A stretch of DNA of 64,000 nucleotides from Carya illinoinensis. Lineage: Eukaryota > Streptophyta > Magnoliopsida > Fagales > Juglandaceae. Within the stretch, counting starts at the first letter, position 1. Every line of letters begins with the position of its first letter. Under the pieces are notes generated by a model. It did no database searches. It was not told where the DNA came from and saw only the letters and a program-made list of their open reading frames with translations. The position numbers and the translations under genes were made by a program. Positions 1-11,700 of this stretch are shown here, piece by piece. The DNA lies in contig NC_056758.1 of the NCBI RefSeq assembly GCF_018687715.1, positions 9,430,501-9,494,500 on the forward strand. The letters run 5' to 3'.

Positions 1-2140
1 AATTTCTAACCATGTGATCTTGAATTAGAAGCTTGTATATGTTTTAGGACATCTTTTTAAACCATGTAATGGTTTGGTTTGAAGATCATATATTTATAAG
101 TCATAGATCAAGAGATTTATCAAAACTAGTTGAGGAAAAAGTTTCTGTTTTTGGACTAAGTGTAAAACCAAAAACTCCAAATTTTATTTTGTGATTTTGG
201 TGACTTTAGTTTGATGATTTAAAGCATGGTTGATGTTAGGATGATATTATGAATATGTTAGAAGTAAGATTTGATTTTTAAAATTCTTGGAGATGTTTTG
301 ATTTAAGGTCAAAACTTGTGATTCAAGTGCTTGGATCTTTTTACAAAAAAAGTTTGGTGTTGATTATTAGCTTTTTCTAAATGGATGTTTTAAGTATGGT
401 TTTGAACTTAGGATTGGAAGATGTTTGTTGCAAAATTTTGGTTTAAGCATGAGTTTTGAAGTTGGAAGGAATTGCAACAAAAATAAAGGGAAATGACCTA
501 TGGATGTTTCAACCATAGTGTGTTCTTCATAGTTGTGTTTTGTTTTAAATTTTTCTGAGTTGATATTTAAGTTTAGGATAAAATTTACATGAGGAATATA
601 AATTTTAGAAACTTTTAGAGTTAGTATGCAAAATCCTTAAGTTATGGGTAAAACGGTCATTTTTCCACATGTAGAGAGTAAAATGAAAATTTTACTCTTT
701 AAGTTAGTATTTTCCATATTTTAAATTATTAGTGATTTAGTTCTAACTTTTAGAATTACTAATTACAGTTCCTCATGATCGCACTTGAAGTTTTATAAGA
801 AACGCGGAGATCGAGGTAAGTTAGCTTTTAACTTACTAGCAGTCTACGGTGTATGTGTGCTAAGTAAAAGAACTACAGTGTATGTATGTATGTTATCATA
901 TGTGTCATGCCATGCCAAGTTATCATGTAATTGTCTATTATACAGAATTTATTCTGTCATCAATTTTTATCTGTTACATAATATATTCTGTTATGTATTA
1001 CTGTACATTACAAGTACGTCATGCTAAGTATGTCATCTATTACATGTAAGTCAAGTCATGTAATATTCACTGTTGCAAGTATGTCATGTTAAATATGTTG
1101 TCTATTATATGTTATGCCATGTTACGAAATGTTTCTATCTCAAGTTGGTCATGTATTCTAAGTTATGTTCAAGTCACGTTATGTTACGTCAGGACTTCAG
1201 TCCTTTCGTATTCCAGTCACATTTCATCTTGAGTACATTATGATGTGTAGAATACATAGGGCCACAACAACTGTGGAGTATGTATTTAACTACAATTGTG
1301 ATGCGTAAAATACATGGGGCCACAACAACTGTGGAGTATGTATTTTTCATGTTAAGTCAAGTTTGTGTAGAATACATGGGGCCATAACAACTGTGGAGTA
1401 TGTATTTACACGTAGAATACATGGGGCCACAACAACTGTGGAGTATGTATTTTTCATGTTAATTCAAGTTTCAGAGCAAGTTCATGCTAAGTCAAGTTTC
1501 AGATCAAATTCATGTCAAGTCAAGTTCAGTTCATGTTTCAATTTAAGTTATGTCAATTATGCTATATTGTACGCTAAGTTATTCTTTAATTACTTATGAA
1601 TTTGATTATGCATTTATGCTTTTACTGTCATCCATGCATCATTAGTCTGTGTGGAAGTTTTTTGTTAACTTGCTGAGATTTGTAATCAAATCTCACTGTA
1701 GTAGTCCCAACTACCATTCCTCCCGAATGGTAGATCTTGTTACAGGACCTGAAGGAGGATCAGGAGCTGACCAACTAGACACAGTCGGCTGAACAACGGT
1801 GCGTCGTTAATGTTAATATAGTAGTTAAATTACTACTTGTACGATGGAGTTGCATCTCCAGTACTTTTGGATCATAACTATTTTGGAATAGTGCTGTGGT
1901 CTTAGTTATTCAATGGATCTTTATGTATGAAGTATATTTTAAGTATTTGGATATTTTCAGTTTGGTGCATAGTATTGCTAAAGAAAAAAAAAATTATCCG
2001 CTGCGAATATTCCATAATGTTAGATGCATGTTAGGATTATTGCATCTTATATGTCATGAACGGGGGCAGGTAACCTTGTGTTGCATGTCTCGACGCTTCA
2101 AATGTCCGTCCGATCCCAAACGGAATTTAGGGGCGTCACA
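1..2140. mobile_element. Long LTR, left copy (truncated by window edge)
   Basis: This stretch is nearly identical to 6206-8264: both begin with the same sequence at 'aatttctaac' and both end in 'gggcgtcaca'. It is therefore the right two thirds of the same LTR family as the complete copy at 5024-8264; its first ~1.2 kb lies outside the window. Differences are scattered substitutions and small indels, plus a different arrangement around the minisatellite (1251-1451). No coding capacity is seen, and the short ORFs here are chance or repeat-derived. The copy ends directly against a Copia-LTR fragment (2141-2275), which suggests it inserted into that older element. The two copies are unlikely to be paired LTRs of one element, because the right copy has its own target duplication and no retroviral coding sequence lies between them. 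Confidence 0.85.
1251..1451. repeat. Hairpin minisatellite, 4 units (left LTR copy)
   Basis: Four units start at about 1251, 1309, 1371 and 1416. Each reads AATACAT-gggg-CCACA-acaac-TGTGG-agt-ATGTATT with minor changes. The outer arms (AATACAT/ATGTATT) and inner arms (CCACA/TGTGG) are reverse complements, so each unit can fold into a two-step stem-loop. The third unit has CCATA in place of CCACA. Spacers between units differ in length. Confidence 0.85.
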
Positions 2141-2275
2141 CTAGTACTATGCTAGCACTATGCACTATGCATATGTCGGCCAACTCACTATGCTAGCACT
2201 ATGCACTATGCATTTGATGGCTAGTTCAAGGTGGTCATACAATTTATTTTACAACAATGTTATTTTACAACAGAC
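2141..2275. mobile_element. Fragment of a Copia LTR flanking the long LTR
   Basis: It contains repeated 'ctagcactatgca' motifs followed by 'aaggtggtcatacaattta' and 'ttacaaca'. This matches the end of the short Copia LTRs at 44384-44610 and 49503-49763, where the same motif array is followed by 'aatgtggtcata' and 'taaca'. It is a relic of the same Copia family. The upstream part of that LTR would lie left of the window, beyond the long LTR that appears to have inserted here. Confidence 0.65.
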
Positions 2276-4199
2276 ACCTTTTTTTTTTTAAAAAGAAAAT
2301 TGCCATCATTCATGCATGAAAAAACTTACATTCATGATCAGATATATTTTAAGATGTCTCCATACAATCATGACATCATAAACTAAAATAATACATTTAA
2401 AAGTCTACCAATACACTATTTCCTTTTGTAACTAGTCTGATCTTCACTAATATTGATATTTTCTACAAACAAATATCCAAGAGACAACACTCTCTGTCTA
2501 AACAAAGACTCAAGCTCACACTTTATAAAAGAAGATTACTCAACATCTATAAACAAAACTCCGAAAGATGAACTCTCTTTTTATTTTAATTAACAATAAG
2601 AAAATAAAAAAAGAAAGCAGTCAGATAGATGCGAAAAATGACTGATTATAATTTGGACCAACTCTAGTAGGCTTTGGAATCTGTGACAATGCATAAGCAA
2701 CACTCTTGTCTTTTTTCAGCCATAAAGGTTAGATCTAAAAGATTAGATAGTCGCAAGTCTGGTAATCTGGTGCACGTGGCGAGAAGAGTTACCAGAAGGG
2801 GTGGCGCGTGAAGATCATGTGCAGATGAGAGCGGCGCATGAGGACAATGAGCGGCGATATCTACAAAACTATCATTTTTTTCTAAACGATTTGTAGTCTT
2901 GGAGTCTGCTTGTGCTGCATATGTTTCTCAGAGTTGGTAGAAAGATATAGAGTGGGTGAATGAAAGAATAAGAGAGATAAGGAGGAATAGGATGAAGTCA
3001 CCGGAGAAAATTTACAATTACAAGAAAGGGAGAAGGAGTAGAGTGGCAAGAAATGTGACACTTTCACGTAATCTTATGGCAAGAAATATAAAGATAAATA
3101 TTATTTTTTATTTTAAATTTTGTTATTTTTATTTATAATTGTTGATAAGACATATTTTTAAGTGACTGTTCAATAATAAGTATATAAAATAACTTAACAT
3201 CCAATAAATGTGACTTAAAACGACAGAATCTCTACCACTTTTGAATAATAATATGAAATTTCAATAGCACACATGAGGAGACTATAAACGTGCTTTTGAT
3301 TTTTGACCAAAGTCAAGAATTTCATAAATGGGTGTCTCAAGTTGCTATGGTAGACAAGTAATTAGCATAAAATCTCTATACAAGACTAATATTTGTTACA
3401 TACAATCACTTTTATATACTTATTACGTACTCTATTAATATAATTTATAAAAATAATTATTTTATATTAAAAAATGACGTAACCATTTATATCAAAAAAG
3501 TACGTAAAAGTAACTGTATATAAAATTTTTAGTTAAAAATATATTGATTAAATTTATAATCTTCTATCGTCTTAAACTTTTAGAACATTTGATAATTTCT
3601 GTTATGTTATATATTTTTCATTCATAGATTAAGAAATTTAGCATGAAGTAATAATTCGAGAGTGTAATATTTTTAAAAGTGAGAATTCGGATTCTGTAAC
3701 ATGAAAAGCATGAGAGTTTGTGATTACAAAATCTACTTTAAAAAAAAAAAAAAAGGTGAATCTATCGATAATCCATGTATGAAAAAGGAAGAAGAAAAGG
3801 GAGGAACCTTCTAAGTGGGACTTAATACGAAAATAGCCACAGAAAGAAGGAAAAAATGTCCCTTAATCTGCGTACAAAGGCAGTAAAGCAAAAGGGGAAT
3901 ATGGTTAACAAATATCCGAGCAGGTCATTACCAAGTCAGGAGGTTGAATTTTCTTGGGTCCCGACTCCCTACAGCAGCAATTATTGTTTCATTTCAAGCA
4001 CATGCCAAATTTGTCAAATCTTTTTATTTGGAGATGTGTCCTGTGGACTTTGTCAAAGCTTGAATTATTTCTTTTGTTTTAAGTAAGTGCCAATTTTATT
4101 CATTAGTTAATGTCGAAGATATACATTTCATACAACTAATAATTTGATTTATAAAAAATAATTTTAAATTTTAAAATTTTCGCCGCCTCCTCCCTCTCC
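2276..4199. other. Intergenic, no gene seen
   Basis: AT-rich sequence with short poly(A) tracts (for example 3740-3753). ORFs here are under 80 codons, have no recognisable domain and overlap each other on both strands. A stretch near 3420-3530 (tacgta motifs at both ends, 'attttatattaaaaaatgac' inside) resembles those at 8560-8690 and 13540-13610 and may be a decayed MITE family. Confidence 0.5.
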
Positions 4200-4365
4200 A
4201 TATCATTCCATCACTCTCTCTCTCATTTCTTAATTTATTTTCTTCTTTTAAGGTTGAAAAAGTTAGATCTACAATTTTTCATAAACTATCGAAAAATACG
4301 TACATTGCAAGAAAACTCTCAGACTGCAAATCGTTTAGAGGATAGTAGCGGTTTTGATTAAATCA

Positions 4366-4452
<87 letters not shown>

Positions 4453-4594
4453 TTTCTTAATTTATTTTCTTCCTTTAAAATTGAAAAAGTTAGTTCTATA
4501 GTTTTTCGTAAACTCTCGAGAAACACGTGTAGCAATATAAGACTCTCAGACTGCAAATCGTTCGGAGAATAGTAATGGTTTTGATTAAATCACC
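4200..4594. repeat. Tandem segment duplication around a long (CT)n tract
   Basis: A ~155-bp segment occurs twice, at about 4210-4368 and 4441-4594. Both copies run from 'catttcttaatttattttctt' type sequence to 'gttttgattaaatcacca' and share 'actctcagactgcaaatcgtt'. Between them lies an almost pure (CT)n microsatellite at about 4369-4449. The short CT run at the start of the first copy suggests the tract and the duplication expanded together. Divergence of roughly one in eight bases suggests the duplication is old. The peptide-like ORFs of alternating Ser-Leu or Arg-Glu here are translations of the microsatellite. Confidence 0.8.
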
Positions 4595-5018
4595 ATGCGT
4601 GGTCCTTGCTTACAACTACACGTGGTTCTCACACATCATCGCTTCCAACAGCTCTTCTAGCCACACGTATCGGATCATCGAAATTTTCACTTCCAGATCT
4701 GACTTTTGTAACTAAAAAGAGACAAGTTTATTGCCTTTGACGCCATCAAAATTCACCGAAATTGATCCAAATTATAATCCATCATTTTTCGTTCTTGTTT
4801 TTCTTATTATAAAGTAAAAATAAAAATAAAAAAGAGTTCATCTCTTGGACGGTTGTATCCGTAGAGCCTGAGTCCTCACTTTCTACGAAAAGTGAGACTG
4901 AGTCTCTATTTAGGCATATTACCATATCTTAGACATTTGTTTGTAGAAAGTATCAATAACAGTAAAGTCTAAATCAACCTAATCGAATACTAGTGGAGTT
5001 CCAAATAGTTGATATGGA
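4595..5018. other. Intergenic, no gene seen
   Basis: Mixed-composition sequence between the CT-repeat duplication and the solo LTR. No ORF or repeat was recognised. Confidence 0.5.
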
Positions 5019-5304
5019 GATCTTGTAACAGCCCGCTAGAAATTCAATTGTGAAATTTCTATTAACTTTAGGAATCTCGTGAAAAACCCATAAGTTTTCA
5101 CGAATCCATTAATCGTATAGGTTTTTGTCTAACTACATAGTTAGTGTTATTATTTACTATGGTATCAGAAGTGTATTTTTGATTATTAGAGATAGTTAGA
5201 AGTGTCAAAATGTATTATAGTTTGTGCCATTAGACTCGAAGGGTTATTTAAAGTCTTATGGCGCAATAACATTTTTTCATATTTTCGGACAAAACGTCTG
5301 TTCA

Positions 5305-5490
5305 AAACTGTAGATATTATTGGATAAAAAAAAATATCTTGAGGTAATTTTCGTGAATATTATTGGGTAAAAATATTTTGAGTTGATTTTTATAGATATT
5401 ATTAGATAAAAATATCTTAAGTTGATTTTTGTAGATATTATTGGATAGAATATTATGAGATAATCTTTTATAGATATTTTGGGTAGGAGA
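5305..5490. repeat. ~50-bp degenerate tandem repeat within the solo LTR
   Basis: The motif 'tagatattattggataaaa' followed by 'atatcttgagttgattttt' recurs about four times with substitutions. The repeats fall in the part of the LTR missing from the truncated left copy, so their conservation cannot be compared here. Confidence 0.7.
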
Positions 5491-7390
5491 AAACCACACT
5501 TAACTCTCAACTCCAGCCTTATCACCTCCCTTATCTCGTCCATAAATGTGTCCAGCCAGCACCCATGAACTTATCTTCAATTACTCCTTCTAATAAAAGA
5601 TTATCAAACACTCTCTCTCGGACAGATTTTAGGAGATCTTTTGCATGCCCATTTCGAAGCTGTTGTAAGTGTTTTATCATAAAGTCTCCTTCATATAAGT
5701 TGTTCCTTTTTGAGTCTAGTTTACATGGATATCTTATTTGACTCATTTGAAGATCATTTGGTCAGTCAAATATTGTGTAAACTATAGAAAGGTCATTCTG
5801 GGCGTGAATCTGGAGAGTATGTTATAGTTTGGAGTTTTTGACCAAGCTAATGGATAGATATTGGTCCGAAATTTTTATGGAGTATTGTTAACATGTATAT
5901 ATGACTATTGGTTGAGGATTTTTGCATGATTAAAGGTTTTGATGAAAGATTTTCTTAGATTTAGAAACTTAGAAACTGGAAGAGGAAAAACAGTTTCTGT
6001 TTTGAGAAAGTTTAACTCTTTGGTGGTCTAAACCTATTCTAATGACTTTGATAATTTTATTGGAGGATCCTAAACATCTTATATACATGTTATATTATTA
6101 TTTTGAAGATATTTGATGTTAGTTTCAAAGATATGAAATTTTATGCAAAGAGATATTCAGATAAGCCAAAGTGTGGATATTCTTGGCTAAATTTATGTTT
6201 TGATTAATTTCTAACCATGTGATCTTGAATTAGAAGCTTGTATATGTTTTAGGACATCTTTTTAAACCATGTAATGGTTTGGTTTGAAGATCATATATTT
6301 ATAAGTCATAGATCAAGAGATTTATCAAAACTAGTTGAGGAAAAAGTTTCTGTTTTTGGACTAAGTGTAAAACCAAAAACTCCAAATTTTATTTTGTGAT
6401 TTTGGTGACTTTAGTTTGATGATTTAAAGCATGGTTGATGTTAGGATGATATTATGAATATGTTAGAAGTAAGATTTGATTTTTGAAATTCTTGGAGATG
6501 TTTTGATTTAAGGTCAAAACTTGTGATTCAAGTGCTTGGATCTTTTTACAAAAAAGTTTGGTGTTGATTATTAGCTTTTTCTAAATGGATGTTTTAAGTA
6601 TGGTTTTGAACTTAGGATTGGAAGATGTTTGTTGCAAAATTTTGGTTTAAGCATGAGTTTTGAAGTTGGAAGGAATTGCAACAAAAATAAAGGGAAATGG
6701 CCTATGGATGTTTCGACCATAGTGTGTTCTTCATAGTTGTGTTTTATTTTAAATTTTTCTGAGTTGATATTTAAGTTTAGGACAAGATTTACATGAGGAA
6801 TGTAAATTTTGGAAACTTTTGGAATTAGTATGCAAAATCCTTAAGTTATGGGTAAAACGGTCATTTTCCCACATATAGAGAGTAAAATGAAAATTTTACT
6901 CTTTAAGTTAGTATTTTCCATATTTCAAATTATTAGTGATTTAGTTCTAACTTTTAGAATCACTAATTACAGTTCCTCGTGATCGCACTTGAAGTTTTAT
7001 AAGAAACGCGGAGATCGAGGTAAGTTAGCTTTTAACTTACTAGCAGTCTACTGTGTATGTGTGCTAAGTAAAAGAATTACAGTGTATGTATGTATGTTAT
7101 CATATATGTCATGCCATGCCAAGTTATCATGTAATTGTCTATTATACAGAATTTATTCTGTCATCAATTTTTATCTGTTACACAATATATTCTGTCATGT
7201 ATTACTATACATTACAAATATGTCGTGCTAAATATGTTGTTTGTTATATGTTATGCCATGTTACGAAATGTTACTATCTCAAGTTAGTTATGTATTTCAA
7301 ATTATGTTTAAGTCACGTTATGTTACGTCAGGGCTTCAGTCCTTTCATATTCCAGTCACGTTTCATCTTGAGTATATTCAGTTTATGTAG

Positions 7391-7579
7391 AATACATGGG
7401 GCCACAACAACTGTGGAGTATGTATTTACACATAGAATACATGGGGCCACAACAACTGTGGAGTATGTATTTTTAATGTTAAGTCAAGTTTGTGTAGAAT
7501 ACATGGGGCCACAACAACTGTGGAGTATGTATTTACACGTAGAATACATGGGGCCACAACAACTGTGGAGTATGTATTT
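7391..7579. repeat. Hairpin minisatellite, 4 units (right LTR copy)
   Basis: Four units start at 7391, 7437, 7498 and 7544 with the same AATACAT...CCACA acaac TGTGG...ATGTATT structure as at 1251-1451. All four units here keep both stem arms intact. The 167-codon ORF crossing this array is a translation of the repeat and is not a gene. Confidence 0.87.
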
Positions 7580-8269
7580 TTCATGTTAATTCAAGTTTCA
7601 GAGCAAGTTCATGCTAAGTCAAGTTTCAGATCAAGTTCATGTCAAGTCAAGTTCAGTTCATGATTCAATTTAAGCTATGTCAATTATGCTATGTTGTACG
7701 CTAAGTTATGCTTTAATTACTTATAAATTTGACTATGCATTTATGTTTTTACTGTCATACATGCATCATTAGTCTGTATGGAAGTTTTTTGTTAACTTGC
7801 TGAGATTTGTAATCAAATCTCACTGTGGTAGTCCCAACTACCATTCCCCCCGAATGGTAAATCTTGTTACAGGACCTGAAGGAGGATCAGGAGCTGACCA
7901 ACTAGACACAGTCGACTGAACGACGGTGCGTCGTTAATGTTAATATAGTAGTTAAATTACTACTTGTACGATGGAGTTGCATTTCCAGTACTTTTGGATC
8001 ATAACTATTTTGGAATAGTGCTGTGATCTTAGTTATTCAATGGATCTTTATGTATGAAATATGTTTTAAGTATTGGGATATTTTCAGTTTGGTGCATAGT
8101 ATTGCTAAAGAAAAAAATTATCCGCTGCGAATATTGCATAATGTTAGATGCATGTTAGGATTATTGCATCTTATATGTCATGAACGGGGGCAGGTAACCT
8201 TGTGTTGCATGTCTCGACGCTTCAAATGTCCGTCCGATCCCAAACGGAATTTGGGGGCGTCACAGATCT

Positions 8270-9825
8270 CCTTATATATATCTGGTCATATATATATAAG
8301 TTTCTCTTGATAAATGAATAAATGATGACATCTTCGTTTAAAAAAAAGTAGAATTGCTCTCTTTATTTTTGTATTCTTGAGGCTTGAACTTATTTTTTAC
8401 TTAGTCACATTTTTCTTTAATTTGCCAAAAAACGCATTTGTTATTAATTTTATAAAAACTTTATGGCAATATACTAAGGACCTACATCTCTCCGATAATC
8501 AGTACTTTATATTATTTTGGAATGCCTATGCATCAGAGGTGATGATCATATTCATAATTTTTCTCTCTATTTTGTGTACTCTTTACATACTTCATTAATG
8601 TGATTGGTCAAAACAGTTATTTTATATTTAAAAAAATGACAATTAATTACCTTAGTAAAGTACACAAGAGAGTATGTAAAAATATCTGCAAATAAAGTTT
8701 TTGAGAAGACATCTTCATAGCCTCGTAGGGATTATAGCACAACCTACGTCTCGACTTAAATCCAATATATGAAATTAAAATTGAGATAATTAATAAAGAA
8801 TAATAATATTTACAGTCATAAATTATATAAATATAATGTACTCATTTTTAAAAAATGAATAAATATAAAATTTACATTAAAAAAATTAATTTTTTAATAA
8901 CAAACTTTACGTTTTTTCAAAAAGAAAATACACGCTTAAACAATCTATTATTAACATATTATTAACAAGGTGTGAGCACGTGTTAACTAACGACAGAGAA
9001 ACAATCACATCTGGGTGTGAGCACAAGGTGGAGAGTCTTGACATTGATCGTGTAAAATGTTTAAAGCATAAGTTTGATTAAAATTTTTGTTTGGAAATGT
9101 TTTGTTAAATATTCTTTTTTTGTTGTTTCTACAAAGACTCAAATTTGAGACTCATACGTGTAAAATATCAACTTCTCTTCAACTAATGTGTGAACTCGTT
9201 CATCTCCACTGCCGTACGTCTTTTAGAAAATTGAAGCAGAAGCTTTATAATTCAGATTGTGTTCACATCTGTTTTTGTTTTTATTTAAATAAAAAAATAG
9301 GAACAAAATTCCATTTAAATTTGCAGACTCAAATACACAAACTGTTCACGAAACAGCTCCGAAAAGAATAAAAATATTTGTTTTTTTTTTCATTCACTTT
9401 TTTTTATGTTTTTAAATATATTTTTTAAAAACTAAATAAAAATAAAAAAATAAAAAGAATTTTATTTATTTTTTGTCGGGATCCATATGTCAGTTACGAT
9501 GGCATTGCTGTAAATTAATTTTTCAGAACACGTGTATTGAAGCAAGACACTGGGGACTGGCTAAGTACTGTACTAGGGGATATAATAAAAAAAAACACCG
9601 ACAATCATTATGATTGGTCCACGTACACCTTTATTTTTATGCGTGTGGACCATGTGTACATAAACGTGATGTCTGTCTCTTCTTTAGAAAACTTTATCTT
9701 TTCTCTCGTGAAAGTTATAAATGTCATTAATTTGTTTTCACACTGCTAAACTTTCTAATCTTTATACAATCATTTCAAGTTTCCCACAAACTTCAATGCT
9801 AATCATTAATCCTTTATATAATTTA

Positions 9826-9867
<42 letters not shown>

Positions 9868-10030
9868 CTCTTTCTTTACCGGGAGGGAAATTAATAATTA
9901 TATTTTAAATGGATGATCAATTGGTATTAAAGGTGATAATTAATATAATAATTAATTTATATATTTATATATATATATATATATGCATGAGTGTCTGTAC
10001 TTCTGCCGACCCGGGACTCAAAATATATAA
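8270..10030. other. Intergenic, microsatellites only
   Basis: Very AT-rich. It contains an (ATT)n microsatellite at about 9825-9864 and a (TA)n run at about 9962-9984. Short ORFs at 8377-8598, 9087-9371 and 9537-9749 have low-complexity, intron-like translations and no domain. Confidence 0.5.
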
Positions 10031-10034
10031 AATT

Positions 10035-10245
10035 TTTTAATTATATAGTTCAGACGAGATGAAATGAGATGTTTTATTTAAAATTAAATTAAATATTGTT
10101 ATGATATAATTTTTTAATATTAATTTTATTTTAAGATTTGAAAAAATTAAATTATTTATTATATTTTAAATAAAAATTTTAAAAAAAATTAAAATAATTA
10201 TAAAAATAAAATGAAATAATTTTATTTTATATAACCAAATGCGTG
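10035..10245. mobile_element. Fragment of 'gatgagatg' foldback repeat family
   Basis: The text 'cagacgagatgaaatgagatg' followed by AT-rich sequence with 'aagatttgaaaaaattaaatt' and 'aaccaaatgcg' matches the interior and one end of the repeats at 12687-13011 and 40636-40997. One terminus is missing or decayed. Confidence 0.55.
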
Positions 10246-11059
10246 TAATATACTACTCTATATATCAAAACCCTCCTATTACTTTGATAACTATAGTTAA
10301 AAACAAGAAAAACAAAATTGAAAAAAGTAAAAAGATTCTTCTGTTCATGTTGAATTTATTGCTATAGTCAAGTCAAAGGTCTTTGTTTAAATTTCGTAAC
10401 TTGTTTCTAAATCTTATTATCAAGAGTATTATTCCGACACCCAAGGGTATATCCTTCCTAAGATAAAAGTAGACACGTTATGAAAATGTGATTTTCTTTT
10501 TATATGAATCACACTTTCTCAATAGGATTACGCAAAACTTGAATATTCTAAAAACTGTAAATTTAAATACGGATATGAATATTAAAAAGGGTATATTCTA
10601 AAGTTAAATATTAGTTTGTTGACTCATTCTTCCAAGTTATTTAAAAAAAAAGAACTCTAAACGATTTAAAATTATTAGAATGATCCTTCTATTATAATCA
10701 ATTCAAATTTTCTATCAAATCGAGATGGAGAAGGTATTTAAAGCTACCAAAATGAATGATTTGATACAAAAAAAACAAACAGTTCGTTTCGATTTACATT
10801 CAATCATTCAGTTGAGTCATTAAATATGATGGGATCCTAAAATTTTTGAGGGAATTAATTGTCTAAAAGTCCCAACTAAAATTCAATAAAAATAGGAAAC
10901 AAAAACAATAAATGATGAAAAATAAAGTTATAACAAGAAAAAAAAATTCACCACGAAGGGTTGCATACAATCAGGTCTCTTAAAAGAGAAAAACAATTAT
11001 TATTTGATTAATTGCTATTCTAAAATAAGGAAGGATAGGTGATTTTAATATCTATATTG

Positions 11060-11700
11060 ATAGGGATGGCAATATATGATACGATATGTTAATCCAACAT
11101 GAATATGTTACGATAATAGCAGATTTGGATTTAATTTTAACATGTTCAGGTTAAAATGAGTTGACCCGTTAAGACACAAGTGCTTAATGGGTTAATAACG
11201 GGTCAACCCGTTATGACCCATTAAGAAATTTAAAGTTATAATTATACATTTTATACTTAAAAGTGAAATTATTGGAATTTTAATTTTGATAATTTTATTG
11301 TTTAGATTATAAATTTGGACTTGTAATTAGTTTTATACTTTTTATACATATTGTGATTTTAACATTTATATAAAATTATGTTAAACTTAATAGATCAAAT
11401 GGGTTAATTTTGGATCTATTCAACCTATTTACTTAAACAAATTAATTTTAGATATGTTCAATTCATTTACATAAATGAGTTGAAAACTGATCGGGTCGGG
11501 TCATGTTAACTTATTTCATAGTATTAACAAACGAGTCAAAACAGGTCGTGATATGTTAGCTCGTTAAGTTAATGGATCATGTTAGTATTTGAGATTTTGA
11601 CACGATACGCTTAATGAGTCGTGTTTGGGTTGACTCATATACTATAATATACATGTCTTGACATAATATGAATACAATTCGTTAACACTATTTGATACTC
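11060..11700. mobile_element. Non-autonomous TIR-like repeat, 'cccgttaa' family, copy 1
   Basis: A ~640-bp repeat unit rich in 'gggttaa', 'acccgtt' and 'cgggtcaaacccg'-like words. It shares long blocks with 42603-43229, including the middle 'gtgattttaacatttatataaaatt'-type segment. Both ends carry inverted versions of an 'aacacgatttgacat'-like sequence. No ORF is present. It looks like a MITE-class or other non-autonomous DNA element; superfamily not assigned. Confidence 0.65.

Larger units (their letters stand above)
5024..8264. mobile_element. Complete solo LTR, 3.24 kb, with 5-bp TSD
   Basis: The element starts TGTAACAGCC and ends GGCGTCACA, giving TG...CA termini with imperfect inverted ends (TGTAAC/GTCACA). 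It is flanked by a perfect 5-bp direct repeat, GATCT, at 5019-5023 and 8265-8269. No gag or pol sequence is present, so this is most simply a solo LTR left by LTR-LTR recombination. Its right 2.06 kb is nearly identical to 1-2140. Internal features are a ~50-bp degenerate tandem repeat at about 5305-5490 and the hairpin minisatellite at 7391-7579. The large size and the ends fit plant Gypsy LTRs in general; the lineage cannot be named from the LTR alone. Confidence 0.88.

Noticed and set aside
1251..1451. CRISPR-like array of short repeats with spacers
   Set aside because: Units are few, differ in sequence, lie inside a plant LTR and have irregular spacers. It is a minisatellite.
4335..4572. 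Ser-Leu and Arg-Glu repeat ORFs on both strands
   Set aside because: Pure translation of a CT microsatellite.
7086..7589. 167-codon ORF in the right LTR copy
   Set aside because: It translates the hairpin minisatellite into repeated peptides, and the other LTR copy does not preserve it. Not a gene.
1..8264. Interpretation of the two long repeats as 5' and 3' LTRs of one element
   Set aside because: The GATCT duplication brackets the right copy alone, and the DNA between the copies has no gag-pol, PBS or polypurine tract.
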